Shown here: positions 35,081-47,447 of the stretch, one piece after another | How positions within the stretch are numbered: the stretch's first letter is position 1 | Layout of the letters: every line of letters begins with the position of its first letter | Translations under genes and position numbers: made by a program | The notes under the pieces: model-generated | What the model was told of the DNA's origin: nothing | The model's database searches: none | What the model saw: the letters and a program-made list of their open reading frames with translations, nothing else | NCBI RefSeq assembly: GCF_008831285.2 | Contig: NC_045147.1 | Location: 17,958,854-18,022,853, forward strand | Direction: 5' to 3' | Length of the DNA: 64,000 bases | Source of the DNA: Nymphaea colorata | Taxonomy: Eukaryota; Streptophyta; Magnoliopsida; Nymphaeales; Nymphaeaceae

Positions 35081-35637
35081 CTCATTTTTAAGTTGATGAC
35101 GTTAAGGATCTAATTTGCCAAAACTGCTGCCTTCCACGGCTCCTCCGCCGGCCACACCACCTTGGCTGTTGATGGAAAATTTTTCCTCCACGAGCGATTT
35201 CGGGCAGAGAGGCCGACTTCTTCCGTTGGCAATCTTCGTTCCCCTGTCTCGACGGACTGCCCACCGTCGGCGCCGGTGACTTTTGTTGTAGCGTCTTCTT
35301 CCCAAAAAAACAAAAGCCTTCTATTACCAAGCCTCATTTTCACTTCAAATGAACCTCTGATACTAATACTATTTAAAGATCTTAGGCCTTTTACTGTGAG
35401 AGCCGCAATTGGTTGCTTCATTTGCACCCTACTCAGCACCGCGTCTCTTTAAAGGAGAAACTGACTGGCTAACTATATATAACAAACAACTAAATTGTTT
35501 GGTATAAGCTTTTTAAACAAATATATCATAAGCCATCAATTTTAAGAGGGCTACGTATCTGGGCCCTCTGTCATATACGTTTAACTGAAATCAAATTTCA
35601 CAATCCTTTTATATGGTTTGCAAACTGTAATGCAGTA

Positions 35638-35640
<3 letters not shown>

Positions 35641-35730
<90 letters not shown>

Positions 35731-35732
35731 AT
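35641..35732. repeat. Long (CT)n microsatellite
   Basis: About 90 bases of CT dinucleotide with one T interruption are followed directly by an AT-rich 'tattta' tract to about 35770. This is among the longest CT runs in the window. Confidence 0.95.
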
Positions 35733-38700
35733 ATATATTTATTTATTTATTTATTTATATTTATATATAATTTAAACTAAGGGTGTCGAAAGTGGGATTC
35801 TTGATTTGATGAGATAAACACATAAGAAACCAGATAAGGACCGGTTAAAATAGAACCTAAGGACATAAACAAGCTATTTGGACCACTTACTTTGAGACCC
35901 ATACCTACCAAACCGAACTTAACTTGCCTTGTTTACAAAATACATTGTTTTCAAGTTGTGATCAGCAATAATTAAACGTTCTCTTGGCTACACAAGGTAC
36001 GGTGATTTTTTTTTCCTAGGGACCACCTTTTGCTCACAAAAATATCTGAAAAACAAACTTCAAAATTCTATTATTCCAATAGATATCACCTTTAATTTCT
36101 ATTATCTGAGTGAGAGAAAGAGAATCTCATCCAGTAATAAGTTCAGCCTTGAGATCTTCTCATTCTTACCTCACATAGAGAAAGAGAGAGAGAGAGATGA
36201 TGATGATCTTGTGTCTCATCTTTAACACTGAGAGTGAGCTCAAAAGAACTTCAAACGAGACACCTTTAAAGAGTAATAGATGCGCAAGCAAAATAACTTA
36301 GGGAGAGAATTCATGTTGAACTTAGCCAGAAGTTCAGGACTCCAAAATACTGTCACAACGGCAGTGACCTCAGGCTGGAGATTAAAGAGCAAGACTTGAA
36401 AATCATAAACTTCCCAGAGATAGATTCTTGCAATATATTATGTTGGTGCATGTAATCATGCATAGAAATTTAATATAACTCTGTGCTTGGATTGGAGCTT
36501 CCATGGTGGTTCCTGCGTGTTCTATTTTATATAAATGGGGGATGGCAAATGATGGTGTGTGGGAATATCTGCATTCCTTCAGGCAAATCGAATATGGGAG
36601 GGGCCGCAGGTTAGGTGCTGCTTCTGCTGCTGCTTCTCTCTCTCTCCCTCTCTCTCGTGAAAGAATATTAATTGGGCATGCAGCTGGTCGGGCACCAAAC
36701 GCCAATCACCACTCTTTGTCTTCTGTTGTCCATAACCACAGTGTCGCCTTCGTCCTTGCTTCCTCCCCCCCTCTACCCAACGACACTCGATCTGCCTCCA
36801 TGCATCTTTGCATATATAATTATACATATATATATTAGTTCTTCTTCGATTCTTTCCCTTTTTCATTGGAAAATTATGAAAACACGTCGCCTGTGAAGCT
36901 TCGACAACAATAGATAAACACAACAGAGGTTGTAATACTGTTAAAAATGTCCTCCCCTTCCGTCATCGTTAAATATTAAAAGAATTCAAGACTTGTCTGC
37001 TGCCAGGCGATCGTCCTTCTGGCTCTTCCTCATAAAACTTTTAAAGAAAAGAAGCAGTTGACATGTTAATGAGTGAGAGAAAAAGAGACGCGTTTTTTCA
37101 ATTTGTTTAATTGGAGCAATGAATAAAGGTGGTACCGATCAAGCTATTACAGCGTCGTAGAAAGTTTAATATCAAGCTCGAAGGCTGAGAACTCGATATA
37201 ATACTCGACGATCCTCACATGGAAGCTGAGCCAATTTGGTCAGTCGAGACTCGCTGCTTGGATTTAAAACGACCAAGATCGATGATCCAACTGATAGAGT
37301 TGTGGTTCGGTTTACCAAGGAGTGCAACTAGAAATTTAATATGGTTTGATAACTTGAAATCTTAGGTCTGTTTCTGAATATTTTCAAGATGACTATGGGT
37401 ATGTTTTGATTAGTACACATGCATTTCATACCCGAATCTGGATTGGAGTAAGAAATCTGATAAGCAACGTAAACTAAACTTGGATTCGTTCTCAAAATTC
37501 CAAGTCTGGATCCGAGTGTGGTTCTGATTAAAGGGAGCTGATTATATCGGATATGGTAGATGGTGGATCCTGGGGGTCCAAACCTTTTACATCCCTACCC
37601 ATGTCCCATTTTATGGCGTGTTCAAAAAAAACCTTAATGTGAATTCCCTATGGATAACACAGCGTCACCAATCTTCTATATTGTGGATTCAAATCAATAT
37701 AAGTTTTTCCAAGTAGGTTTCGGGGTCAGATATTTGGATTTCAAATCAAGTTTCGATTTGGATCTGAATCGAATTTTGGCAGTTTGGGGTATTCAAGCCA
37801 TTCGTTCATATTCAAATGCCTTGTTGCCGCATTTAACCGTTGATAGCCCAATCTAAAAATTATTATCAATTAAAATTTGTCAGTGACTTCACCATGACTT
37901 TTTAATTCTGAGATGAACCGACCATTGTTTTTAATCGCCTGTCGATTTTTTTAATCGTTCTAAAGGCAAAATTAACTTCTCGATGTCATTATCCTCTTTT
38001 TTATTGATTTTGAACAGATCTTGGCGATATGATTATTACCTGTACTGACTAAACGGTCTGCAATCAAAAGAACTCGACCTTATGAATTCAGATCGGGTCC
38101 GTTGATTTTGCATAATCCAATGCACGTATTTGAGAGAGAGAGACAGAGCCAATAAAAAGGAAATTCAATGCACGTATTTGTGTGTGTATATGTATGTGTG
38201 TGTGAGAGAGAGAGAATAAAATGGAAATTCATTAAGAAAAATTGAGTGACAAATAGTCACTAAAAAATAAAAAAGACAGCAAAAATTAAAAGCAAAGAAG
38301 AGAGAGAGAGAGAGAGAGAGATTCAAGGAAAAGTTTGGAAACTATTAATGAAAAGTTGTCCTCTTATGTCGGCTGAAATTAACGGAAAGCTGTTGGGCAA
38401 CATCTAATTTGATTTCTTGAGGCACTCAAAGTAAGTCTGATACTCTAAGGAAAGGGTGGTGGCGGAATTTTATTTGTTTTATATAAAAATTTTGAAAAAC
38501 GATATTTTGGTCCGTGTCAAAATTTTGAAACTTTAATTAGAAATTTTCCTCATGCTCATGCGATACTACTGTAATTTTATTTGGATACTTGAAAATGGTT
38601 TGAAAGATCCATAGATCCAGATCTGATCAATAACCGCACCTTTCACCAAATCAGGCCCCGTGAGATGTATAGTTTGTGTGATTGGAAAAATTGGTCCCTC

Positions 38701-40076
38701 CTGCTATCCACACAATATGGACAGTCTCGAATTATTTAAGAATACAAATTAGCTAATAATTTGGGCAGGTTGTCATTAATTAAGACAAGCTTCACTAATT
38801 ATAAGCTAACAATTTACAAAAAATGTTGAATTTTGTATGCCAAAACATATGTGCATTTAGTTTCAGGAACTAGCAAAATTTGTGGATTTCACTACACCTT
38901 TCAATCTTAGTATTTTTTCATATAATTTCACGAATTGTTCATCATATAACTTCATCCCTGGTAAATTTATAAGTTTTTCTTTATCAAGGTCAATATGAAG
39001 GCGGTGTGGCTTGATTTCCTTTCATGTCTATTTTGCAAATGTTTGGATTTGCACTAGATTCAGCACCGATGAAATTCACTTAATTAATCAACATGCGGTT
39101 TCTAGTATATATTAGATGCTCTTTTTCCAACTGAGATTTTAAGCAAAGATGGTCTTTAGTGATAGTAGATGTACCAGCCCTGCAAGCCTTTTCATATGAT
39201 CACGAGCCAACCTATAATTAGCTCAAGCTAACAAAGAAATTGACTTCCACAAGTTCAACTAGGTTATTAGAAATATGCCAACCAGATACATCATATAATA
39301 TAAAATGAAGTTTTATCTGTTGTTGGAGCACAAATTTGTATATATATATGTGGGATATATAGGTTTTCTCAACTTTTATTTTCACTCTAATATATGTGGG
39401 AAGCAGATAAAATGAAGTTTCTACCTCTCTTTCTTTTTCAATTTCATCAATATTGGAGTTGTGATCTACTAAAACTTTCATATACATTCTAAACTCAAAT
39501 AAATCAGACCTGCTTTCATCAAATATGTTATCAATAGTTCCTCCTTTATCCTTACTTGACCTACATGCAATACTGTTAGGTGAACAAAATGAATATTTCA
39601 CCCTCCTGCCCAACAAAAGGGTCAAAGCTATCACCATTCCCTCTGTCCCTCTAGTTTGGTGTATCGATGTAATATCTCTACTATGTTTCAACTTGTATAT
39701 TGATATCTCTCTTTTACAGCGCATAAGAAACAAAGATTAACCACTTATCAGCCCAAAACTTACGTGAAAATGAAAAGGAAAACTTTGAAAGGAAGCAAGT
39801 GAAGATCGGATTGAGGGGGACAGCTTGAGCTGAGTCGTAGGAAATGGGCTGTAGTGGATTGAGAGGTACAGCTTACGCTGGCGAAAACAGCGTTGAAACA
39901 TAAGTAGCAGGAACAAGTGGACAGAAAATCCAACAGACACCAGGAGAGTCATCCATTACCTTCCTAACCAATGTAACCCAGGACCGCGTGGATCCCACCA
40001 AACACTACCCCTCAGCACATGCCCCTGTTCCTTGGGCAGAGAGTACTGTCCAGGACGCCATCTGACTCAACCACTC

Positions 40077-40104
40077 TATATATATATATATATATATATA
40101 TATC

Positions 40105-40136
<32 letters not shown>
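40077..40136. repeat. (TA)n(GA)n compound microsatellite
   Basis: About 26 bases of TA run through 'tcta' into about 32 bases of GA. A second GA run of about 30 bases lies at 40405-40434. Confidence 0.95.
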
Positions 40137-40139
<3 letters not shown>

Positions 40140-40403
40140 AATCTGACGACTTACAAGTGGGTGCGCCTTCTACAATTCCCTGAAGTTTTTTGAAGTGTTG
40201 GTTAACAAGCTGTGTATACATCTAGTTTATTAGGAACGGCAATGTCTTAAAGAACTTGCAACGTTGACTCTCATGGTTGGGTGAAACAGGTGGAAGCCTA
40301 TCTCTACTCTTTTTCCTTCTTATTCAATGTTGAACAGTAAACTATAAACTTAGAAAATGATTCCAAGTTGGTATATAGAACTTCGATCAAGCATATGCAT
40401 ATA

Positions 40404-40439
<36 letters not shown>

Positions 40440-40685
40440 AGAACAAGGAAGCAACATCACTAAAGAAGTTCCTGGTTTCCCAAAGAGATATTGGGAAACA
40501 CTGTCTATGGAGAACAAGAAATAACATGAAAAAGAAAGAAAAGAAAAGCTGGATCCCTCACAGACATTCATAGAAGGTGATGTCTTGAGAGGAAGAGATC
40601 GTAGGGGAGGCGGGCCACCCTTTTCTGCACCACACACTAGAAGCAAATGACAAACGAAGTCTGAGAGGTGCAGCGGACGTGCGAC

Positions 40686-42156
40686 TCAAAGTGAGGTGAG
40701 GTGCAGCAGAGGGCTGCTGCACCTCGGGCACTCGTCGGCAACCTTGGGGAGCATGAAGTACATGAGGCACTGTTTGCAGCCGGCCACCACCAGCACCTCC
40801 CCCTCCTCTACCATCTTCTCCGCCGTTCCTCCTCCTGCTGCAGCCACCAAGTACCTCTTGTTGCAGCAGCCCCCCGGCGTTCTGCAGCTCCCAGCATCAC
40901 TATCCGTGCCGCTGCCCTCCGCCTGATCCTCCTCCTCGCCTCCTTCATCATTGCTCCTCCTGCCACCTTGCCGCTTCCCAGTGGCTCTGGTATTCCAGCC
41001 CCCCCTCTTCGCCTTCCTCCCTCTCCCCCAATCCACAGAGTACATGATTTCTCCCGTCTAACCAACACAAAGATGAAGAAATAAAGAAACAGCAGGAATT
41101 CATGATGTTTCTCAGTACGAACTCAGCAGAAACGCTTTAACATTCTTATATACGTTGGTGTAAGTTATTTGTGGTTCATTTTTGTGCGTTCGGCCTGGCC
41201 TGGATGAAGCGTAGCAGGTGTGCTTTTTTCTTGTTCCATATGTGTTCTCCATCATTTATATTTACAGGAAGGGTGAGGAACGACAGTATTTTCACATCTT
41301 CAAAGAGCCTCTATTGGTCCGGGACTATATAAACTCATGTTTTTCCCTGTGCAAAGAAATCGATGATAGATATGTCAAACCTCTAAATCAATGGAAAAAT
41401 ACCTACCGACTACGTTCTTTGCCATGTTCCGATGAGATGCATGAAAAAACTGCACCCTCTCTCCATCTCTCTCTCTCTCTCTCTCTTTCTCCACTGTGTG
41501 TGCAGTGTGGAAATCGAGAGAGAATCGGTACTGCGTACAACCTACTACCAAAACAAGCAAAAGAATGGCCATGTTTCCCCATTTTGGGCATCTTTTAGGC
41601 GTACACGCGGTTTCCTTTCTTCAGTTAATGTGTTTCCTTACGAAAACGAGAGGAACCAGAATTTTGTGCATTTTTTTCGTGGGAAAATTGAAACTTAACT
41701 CTCAAAGGCTTTTCTGCATCACTTTGCAGTAACCAACTGCAAGTTTTAATATTTTGAACCCTTTTCGATTAACATATCGCCGGTGCGAATATCTGTCCAA
41801 AGATGCAATTAATGAAGCCTATTCGTTCACCGAAACGTTACATAGTATTTAACACCAGTTCAAATCCATCACGGCGCACCTGCCAATATGTGCCTGCCGG
41901 CGTGTATGTGTGTGAAATGGTGATCAGTTCTTCGATTTCTATTTACATGGAGGGATACCACTTAGGATGTAGATGGTAGAAGAAGCATGTGTACCTTCAG
42001 GTCCAGATACTGATCCCAGAGGAAGGGAGGAGAGGTGTCGTGGAGGTTGAGCTTTGAGGTCGGTGCAGATTGGTTTTCCGGCGAAGAACCCGTGCTGCTG
42101 CCGGCGTCGCTGATGGACAGCGGCTCCAGTGACTGCTCAAGAGAGTAGGCCTCCAT
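40686..42156 (-). CDS. CFL1-like WW-domain protein
   Basis: Two exons, 42156-41995 and 41057-40686, join in phase 0 (LDLK|TGEI) and encode 177 residues. Residues about 46-66 form a WW-like core across the junction: PPFLWDQYLDLK then TGEIMYSVDW. The family pattern is W(E)QCLDLKTGEIYYINW. The C-terminus has the conserved zinc-ribbon-like GCKQCLMYFMLPK followed by ECPRC and LLHL, found in CURLY FLAG LEAF1 and its plant relatives. The known CFL1 proteins are nuclear and dampen HD-ZIP IV-controlled cuticle formation; that role here is by homology. Between the domains lies a low-complexity Gly/Arg/Glu-rich linker. The usual aromatic pair YY is MY here and DPR after the WW core is missing, so the WW fold may be atypical. 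Splice sites are GT-AG and the intron is about 940 bases. Confidence 0.85.
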
Positions 42157-42626
42157 TACTCTTGAAGCAAATGAAAGACAAGATTGGAGGAAGCGGAGAT
42201 GAGGTCAGGAAACGGTGACTGGTAAAAGGAAGAGCGGTCGTGAGGAATTTGATTTCAGTGAAGAGTTCAAAGTGCCTCTTCATTAAATAAATAAAGGCAG
42301 GAAGACAGAAATTAGACAGCCATATTGTTTCCTTTCCAAAAGATTTCCATTCTGGTGCCTTTTATTTTAGTAAGAATTTAAAACAACCCTTGTTGCAGAA
42401 CAAGCTGAGCTTATCTGATTCAGAATCATGTCATTTTGCTTAAGATATTTCACTAAAGAGAAGCTTGATCATTATCCGTGTCCATGTGGTGAAGGGTTCT
42501 TGGTCAATTTCTTGGACCAAAATCTGAAGGCTAACAGTAGGCATGATAGGTGCTGGGGTGTTGTACTGCCTTTCGGGAGCAATGTCTTGGAAAGAAGTTT
42601 AGGAAAATAATGGAGTCCAATGCCCA

Positions 42627-42792
42627 AATGTTGGGGCTGGAAAAAGCAGGAAGCATTTCAATTTTAAATCATTGCAAAATCCAAATATTGGAGATGCAAA
42701 AAGCAGAAAGCTTTCCAAGTTTTTGAATCATTCCAAAAATTGTATATGGGAGTTGGAGAAAGCAGGAAGCTTTTCAATTTTTAAATCATTCT
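42627..42792. repeat. Three diverged tandem units upstream of the CFL1-like gene
   Basis: Units of about 50-60 bases share 'aaagcaggaagc', then a TTTCAA-like block and 'aaatcatt'. They begin near 42629, 42684 and 42743 and lie about 0.5-0.65 kb upstream of the CFL1-like start codon. No coding function. Confidence 0.7.
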
Positions 42793-43110
42793 TTCCTCTT
42801 CTAGGACAATGAGAAAATTAAAGGAAGAGAAGGAAAAGTTCTTGGACAGTATTGTTGGGAAGCATTTGGGTATCTATACTATAAATGCGACAACTGACAA
42901 ACGAATGTAAACGGATCGAGGCTGTGGACAGGAATTCTGGTCCTTCTGAAGCTGAAGATAGTACAATCTAATCGAACAACAATTCACCTGTGAGGCCATC
43001 CATTCTTTTATATATAGATATATAACTGTAACTTTCTTAAAATCGTGAGATATTTGAATGCAACCATATTTGGAACTGCAGTTGAATTTTTAGACGAACT
43101 GAGTGAGGTG

Positions 43111-43121
43111 TTCTCTCTCTT

Positions 43122-43188
<67 letters not shown>

Positions 43189-43190
43189 AT
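43111..43190. repeat. (TC)n(TG)n compound microsatellite
   Basis: About 63 bases of TC with a few extra T residues run into about 15 bases of TG. A (GA)n run of about 38 bases is at 44331-44368. Confidence 0.95.
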
Positions 43191-44327
43191 GAAACTTCAA
43201 AAAGAATGTACAGCGGGAGAATCTCAGTGGGATTAGCTTGGACTTTTCACTGAGAAAGAGAGAGATTCCTTTCGGTACATCCCACTTTTGCTGCCTTGCA
43301 AATTCGGGTCCTTCTTTATCTCTCTTCTTTCTTTTTAGCGGGCGGCAATGTGCTTACCACCTTTTACTTCTATTTAGCACGACATTCACCATAATTTTGT
43401 GGCCACTTGCGATGGTCCTACGGGGACTTTCTTCAACCTTTTTTCACCTTTTCTCATATGGGTGTTTGATTGCAAGAAAACATTTTCTACGCAGAAGATT
43501 TTTTTCCATGAAAAGTGAACCGGACCCTCCCAGGGCCAACTTTTTCTTCTTACTTTCCTGCCTTTACGACATGAAGAGCGAGCACTGATTGGTGAAAGTT
43601 TCGCCCGTTCAGCACACGCCGGAATCTTTCTCAAGGTTGTCAAACACCCCCATAGTCTTCTGTCTCAGCTACCAAGTTGTCCCTCCCCCACCTTAAAGTT
43701 GAAAGCAGTCAAGAATCGGATCTCTTAATATATGAAATCTATGCAAAACCAATACCTTGGGTTTGCAACCAAGATGAAGATAGAACATGGCTTCAAAGGT
43801 CCAAACATTTCCTAATCAAACTAAGATCACATCCTTAGGATCCTTAGGAGTAAGGTTTTCAGTAGGCCGACTGCAGAGGAGAGGTTTTTCTGCCATTTTA
43901 ACAGCACATATAACATTGAGTTCCAATCTGAATCTTAATGTTTGAGCTGGTCTCTATGGCCGTGTCCGATCCATTTGCAACCATACAGCGCCCAAGTTGT
44001 ATTTGGATCCAATCCCAATGGAATGTCAATGTGTTTCAACTGATTCATACTTTGATCAATTTACAGACCACAAGGAGGCCGGTATGAGAGGAAATGTCAG
44101 AACTTACGTGGGGTACTTTCCAGTTCTACCTGTAAAGTCCAAGCTGTCCAAGAACAGCGTTAGGCTTAACCAATTTCCGTCATATGATATTTTGGCAGCG
44201 GATAACTTCACCGGAAAACTTTTTGCCTTCATCATTTTTAAACCCTGTAATGCAAAAATTGGGGCCTCAATCATCGTCTGTTCAAACACACACACATGTT
44301 CAGACTCTGTCTACGTGACTGTGTGAA

Positions 44328-44375
<48 letters not shown>

Positions 44376-47300
44376 TGTAAAGCAATTACTGGAATAAGGG
44401 TAGAAATGGTATTTACAGTTCGCACGGGCGGTATGTTGGTCATTGTACCATCAATGTTTTCATCGGCTTTTGCTTTTCAAGGTGTTCCTTTCTAAAAAGA
44501 AACGCACTTAACTTTGTGAGATTCTTCAAAAACAATGTGACCTTCCACATGGAAAAGAATTCACTTTTGTCCTTTCGTTTCAACAAAGTTTCGGTGTCTT
44601 CAAGTTTAACTCTTAGTTGCTTCCAGGAATCCTCCAGCTTCTACCTGTAAAAGGGCTACATCAAACCCCATGTGGGAAGGAAATATGCACGACGATCAGC
44701 TGCGCTTCCTGAAAACAAAAGGGCATATCCAATCTGCTCAGTTGTTAACTGTAGAGGTTAGTATCAACTTCCACCGTCTGCTGTGCATTTCATTTGTTTA
44801 GGACAGCATCACTCAACTGCAAATCTATTCAAGTACAGCATGTTTGATCTCTTATCCCCTCATAGATATATGAGTTCATACACATGAACCAATTTGTGAA
44901 GAGCACTGAAAATTTGGAAGGATGTTCATGTAAATCATATCACTTGTCTCAATGGCGCTCGGCAGCACAGCACACTGAGATTACCTTCAGATGGAGAAAC
45001 CTTCCCTCCAATAGAAGCAAAAATTTCACCCGACTACAAGTGATCAGACAAAAAAGTGGGATTTATATTTATTAGATAGATCGGGCGCATTCTTTTGAGT
45101 AAGTTGAAGACAACCTACAGCTGATGTCCAGGACTTTACAAAATCATCGGCCGCCTACAGTCTGGCCCCTGGCGATCTGTCATCTAGATTCTAGACCGCA
45201 GCAGCAAACGACACAGCTCGCTAACTGATTTAGGCCATGTAGCCTGGTCCGTTATCACCATAAAAAGTTTGCAATTAGTAGAATCGGTAAAACAAGTCAC
45301 ATTGTTGCTTGATGATGTTTCACATTGAGAGGGCCACCAGTAGGTCAGCTTATCTGCTCTCTTGTATGAGGTCTAAAAGCTTGGCAACTTTTTGGTTGGA
45401 AGTTGCATTCGAATCGTAAACATATAAGCTTTGGAAATGAAAGGAAAGAAAGCAGGGAGATATTACAACCCTTAACGGCAGATTGGTGTTGAGATGTGAT
45501 CACAGAGGAAAGCCTACTAACCAGTTGTACATTAAACCCCAATCATTCTGCAGGCGTTCTCAATCAACTATCTAAACACAAAGGAAACAATACGAAGACA
45601 TGACCGGCACACACAGATGAAACTTTCTGGACGTCATAATTTCTGAGGGATATTTTTCGGTGCAGAGCGACCAATTCTGGTACGAAACGCCAGTAGAGTA
45701 TGATGTTTTTTTTCAAACTGAGCTTCTAATCGCGGATCTCGTATGATGCAAAAAATGTCATCATCGCCCAAAGAGACCAGAAATGTAATAGATAAGCTTT
45801 ATAAGGGAACAACGGCCACTTCTTGGAAATGGGCAAACCAAAGAAGGAAGCAAGACACAGGCACCAACAAAATTCCAAGAGCCACCATACAAGTTGATAC
45901 TTTTGTTATAACCAGTGTCATAGCTTGCGCTCCACAAATACATAGTAGATAAAAGAAATGGGAAGCATTAAAGATGCCATGCATAAACGCATTGAAACTT
46001 GTGGCACCATAGAAAGGCAAGTCATTTTATCATCCCCACTGGTCTCCTCGGTACCAACACTAGCAACACTCAAACTTTTCCACTCTGACAAAAGTATTGA
46101 TTCCACTTACAGTTTTTCTTAAGCAAGCTTAAAGAGAGCAAAATAGATCAAAAGGAAATGTAATCCAAATATTCAACCATTAAGTTCATGCACAAAGATC
46201 AATATTTCATTAACTTGGGACATAGATTTACTGAGACAGGATATGTATGCATCACAATCCAGAACTTGCCATGAAGCACAATCTGCTGATCAATACTAAG
46301 AGCAACACAGTCACAAACTTAGAAACTAGCAACTTTCAGATAAACAATGCACAAGGAAGTAGTGTTTTATCCCATGCCACTATGCATAAACATTTTAACA
46401 CCATAGCACGTATAATCCCAAGTTTATCAAATGTCTAACAACCTGAAGAGTTGAATGGGTTTCTCTTCCAAAATAAATCAGGTTCAACCATGTGATCACC
46501 ACCTTCAAGGCAACTAAATTCATTAAGCTCAGGCTCCAACTCTCCTTAATCCTTTCTCAGCAATCAAATGAGATTGAATATGCAATTCCAGGTCCAGTTT
46601 TTACTAGTAAGAGCAATTCGATTAGCTCTAACAGTTCCTGAGAGCAACTTTCCGCTATAGACAAAGCTATGCACAAATTGGCATTATGCATCAAAGCACC
46701 CTCAGTATCTGATTCCTTGACTAGGGACTAGGGAGCAATAATAGGAGGTTTATACAAAGTAAAATTGCCAGTCACTAACTCTCATGCTGGTTAGACAATC
46801 ACTCCACTCACTTATCATCTTCCTAAGAGCCTTTTCTCCTCAGCTTATTAAATCCATCAATGATGACCTTAGATAAGGAATGCATATGCACCCCCCCCCC
46901 CCCCCATATATGGAACCTAATTACATAATATAGTGAATTACAAGCATAGAGATCTTTCACAGTCCCAATAAACATCTTTCAAAGTCCCAACAGAATGCCA
47001 ACCTGATTAACTTTCTATAACTAGTTTCGGCTAAAAATAGCAACAATCACCATGCAAGAGGCTGCAGATCAAGGGGATGGAAGAAGCTCCCTACCAAAGC
47101 GAACAAATTTTAGCAGGAAAGTGTAGGAACCTCTCAGATCAATTAAACAATACAAGGCAAGTTAATACCAATGTACAAGTTTCTACCTTATCAAGCAATC
47201 GGATCACAATCTCTGGCAAAACTAAGCTTCACTAAGATATTAAAACAAGCATCTGTGACATAAAATTGCTTACAGTGCCAGGTTCCTACAAAATTTAAGT

Positions 47301-47447
47301 TGCTCTAGAATCTAACTGACAAAGTTTTCCTAGTATACTCCAGTGGTGGATTTACAACAGAGAGGAACATGATACATAAAACTCTCTTAACTGATACATA
47401 ATTTAGTACCTACATGTCAATTAAGAGAAGAGAGTCGAAGATGCATT

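Larger units (their letters stand above)
29761..40685. other. 11-kb gene-poor AT-rich spacer
   Basis: No gene, RNA gene or complete transposon is recognised. Open frames at 35102-35439 (a GC-richer pocket) and 39218-39733 (171 codons, minus) are the longest, but resemble no known family and have no splice or promoter support. The region holds (CT)n at 35641-35730, a 35-bp duplication at 35011-35080, (CA)n near 33857 and (TA)n(GA)n at 40077-40136. A weak tRNA-like segment with 'ggttcgattct' (box B type) lies near 34065-34100. Decayed transposon remnants are likely but cannot be delimited by eye. Confidence 0.4.
42157..47447. other. Intergenic region between CFL1-like and NEAP genes
   Basis: Apart from the tandem units at 42627-42792 and microsatellites at 43111-43190 and 44331-44368, no gene is recognised. 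The part next to 47447 will include the NEAP 3' untranslated region. A run of 15 C residues lies at 46891-46905. Short minus-strand frames around 45760-46106 resemble nothing known. Confidence 0.4.

Noticed and set aside
35102-35439. Overlapping open frames in a GC-richer pocket, both strands
   Set aside because: Several frames are open at once because of base composition; none resembles a known protein.
39218-39733. 171-codon open frame on the minus strand
   Set aside because: It resembles no family I know, overlaps microsatellite-like AT-rich DNA and has no promoter or splice support.
43045-43236. Open frame through the (TC)n(TG)n tract
   Set aside because: Serine-leucine repeats come from the microsatellite; no coding evidence.
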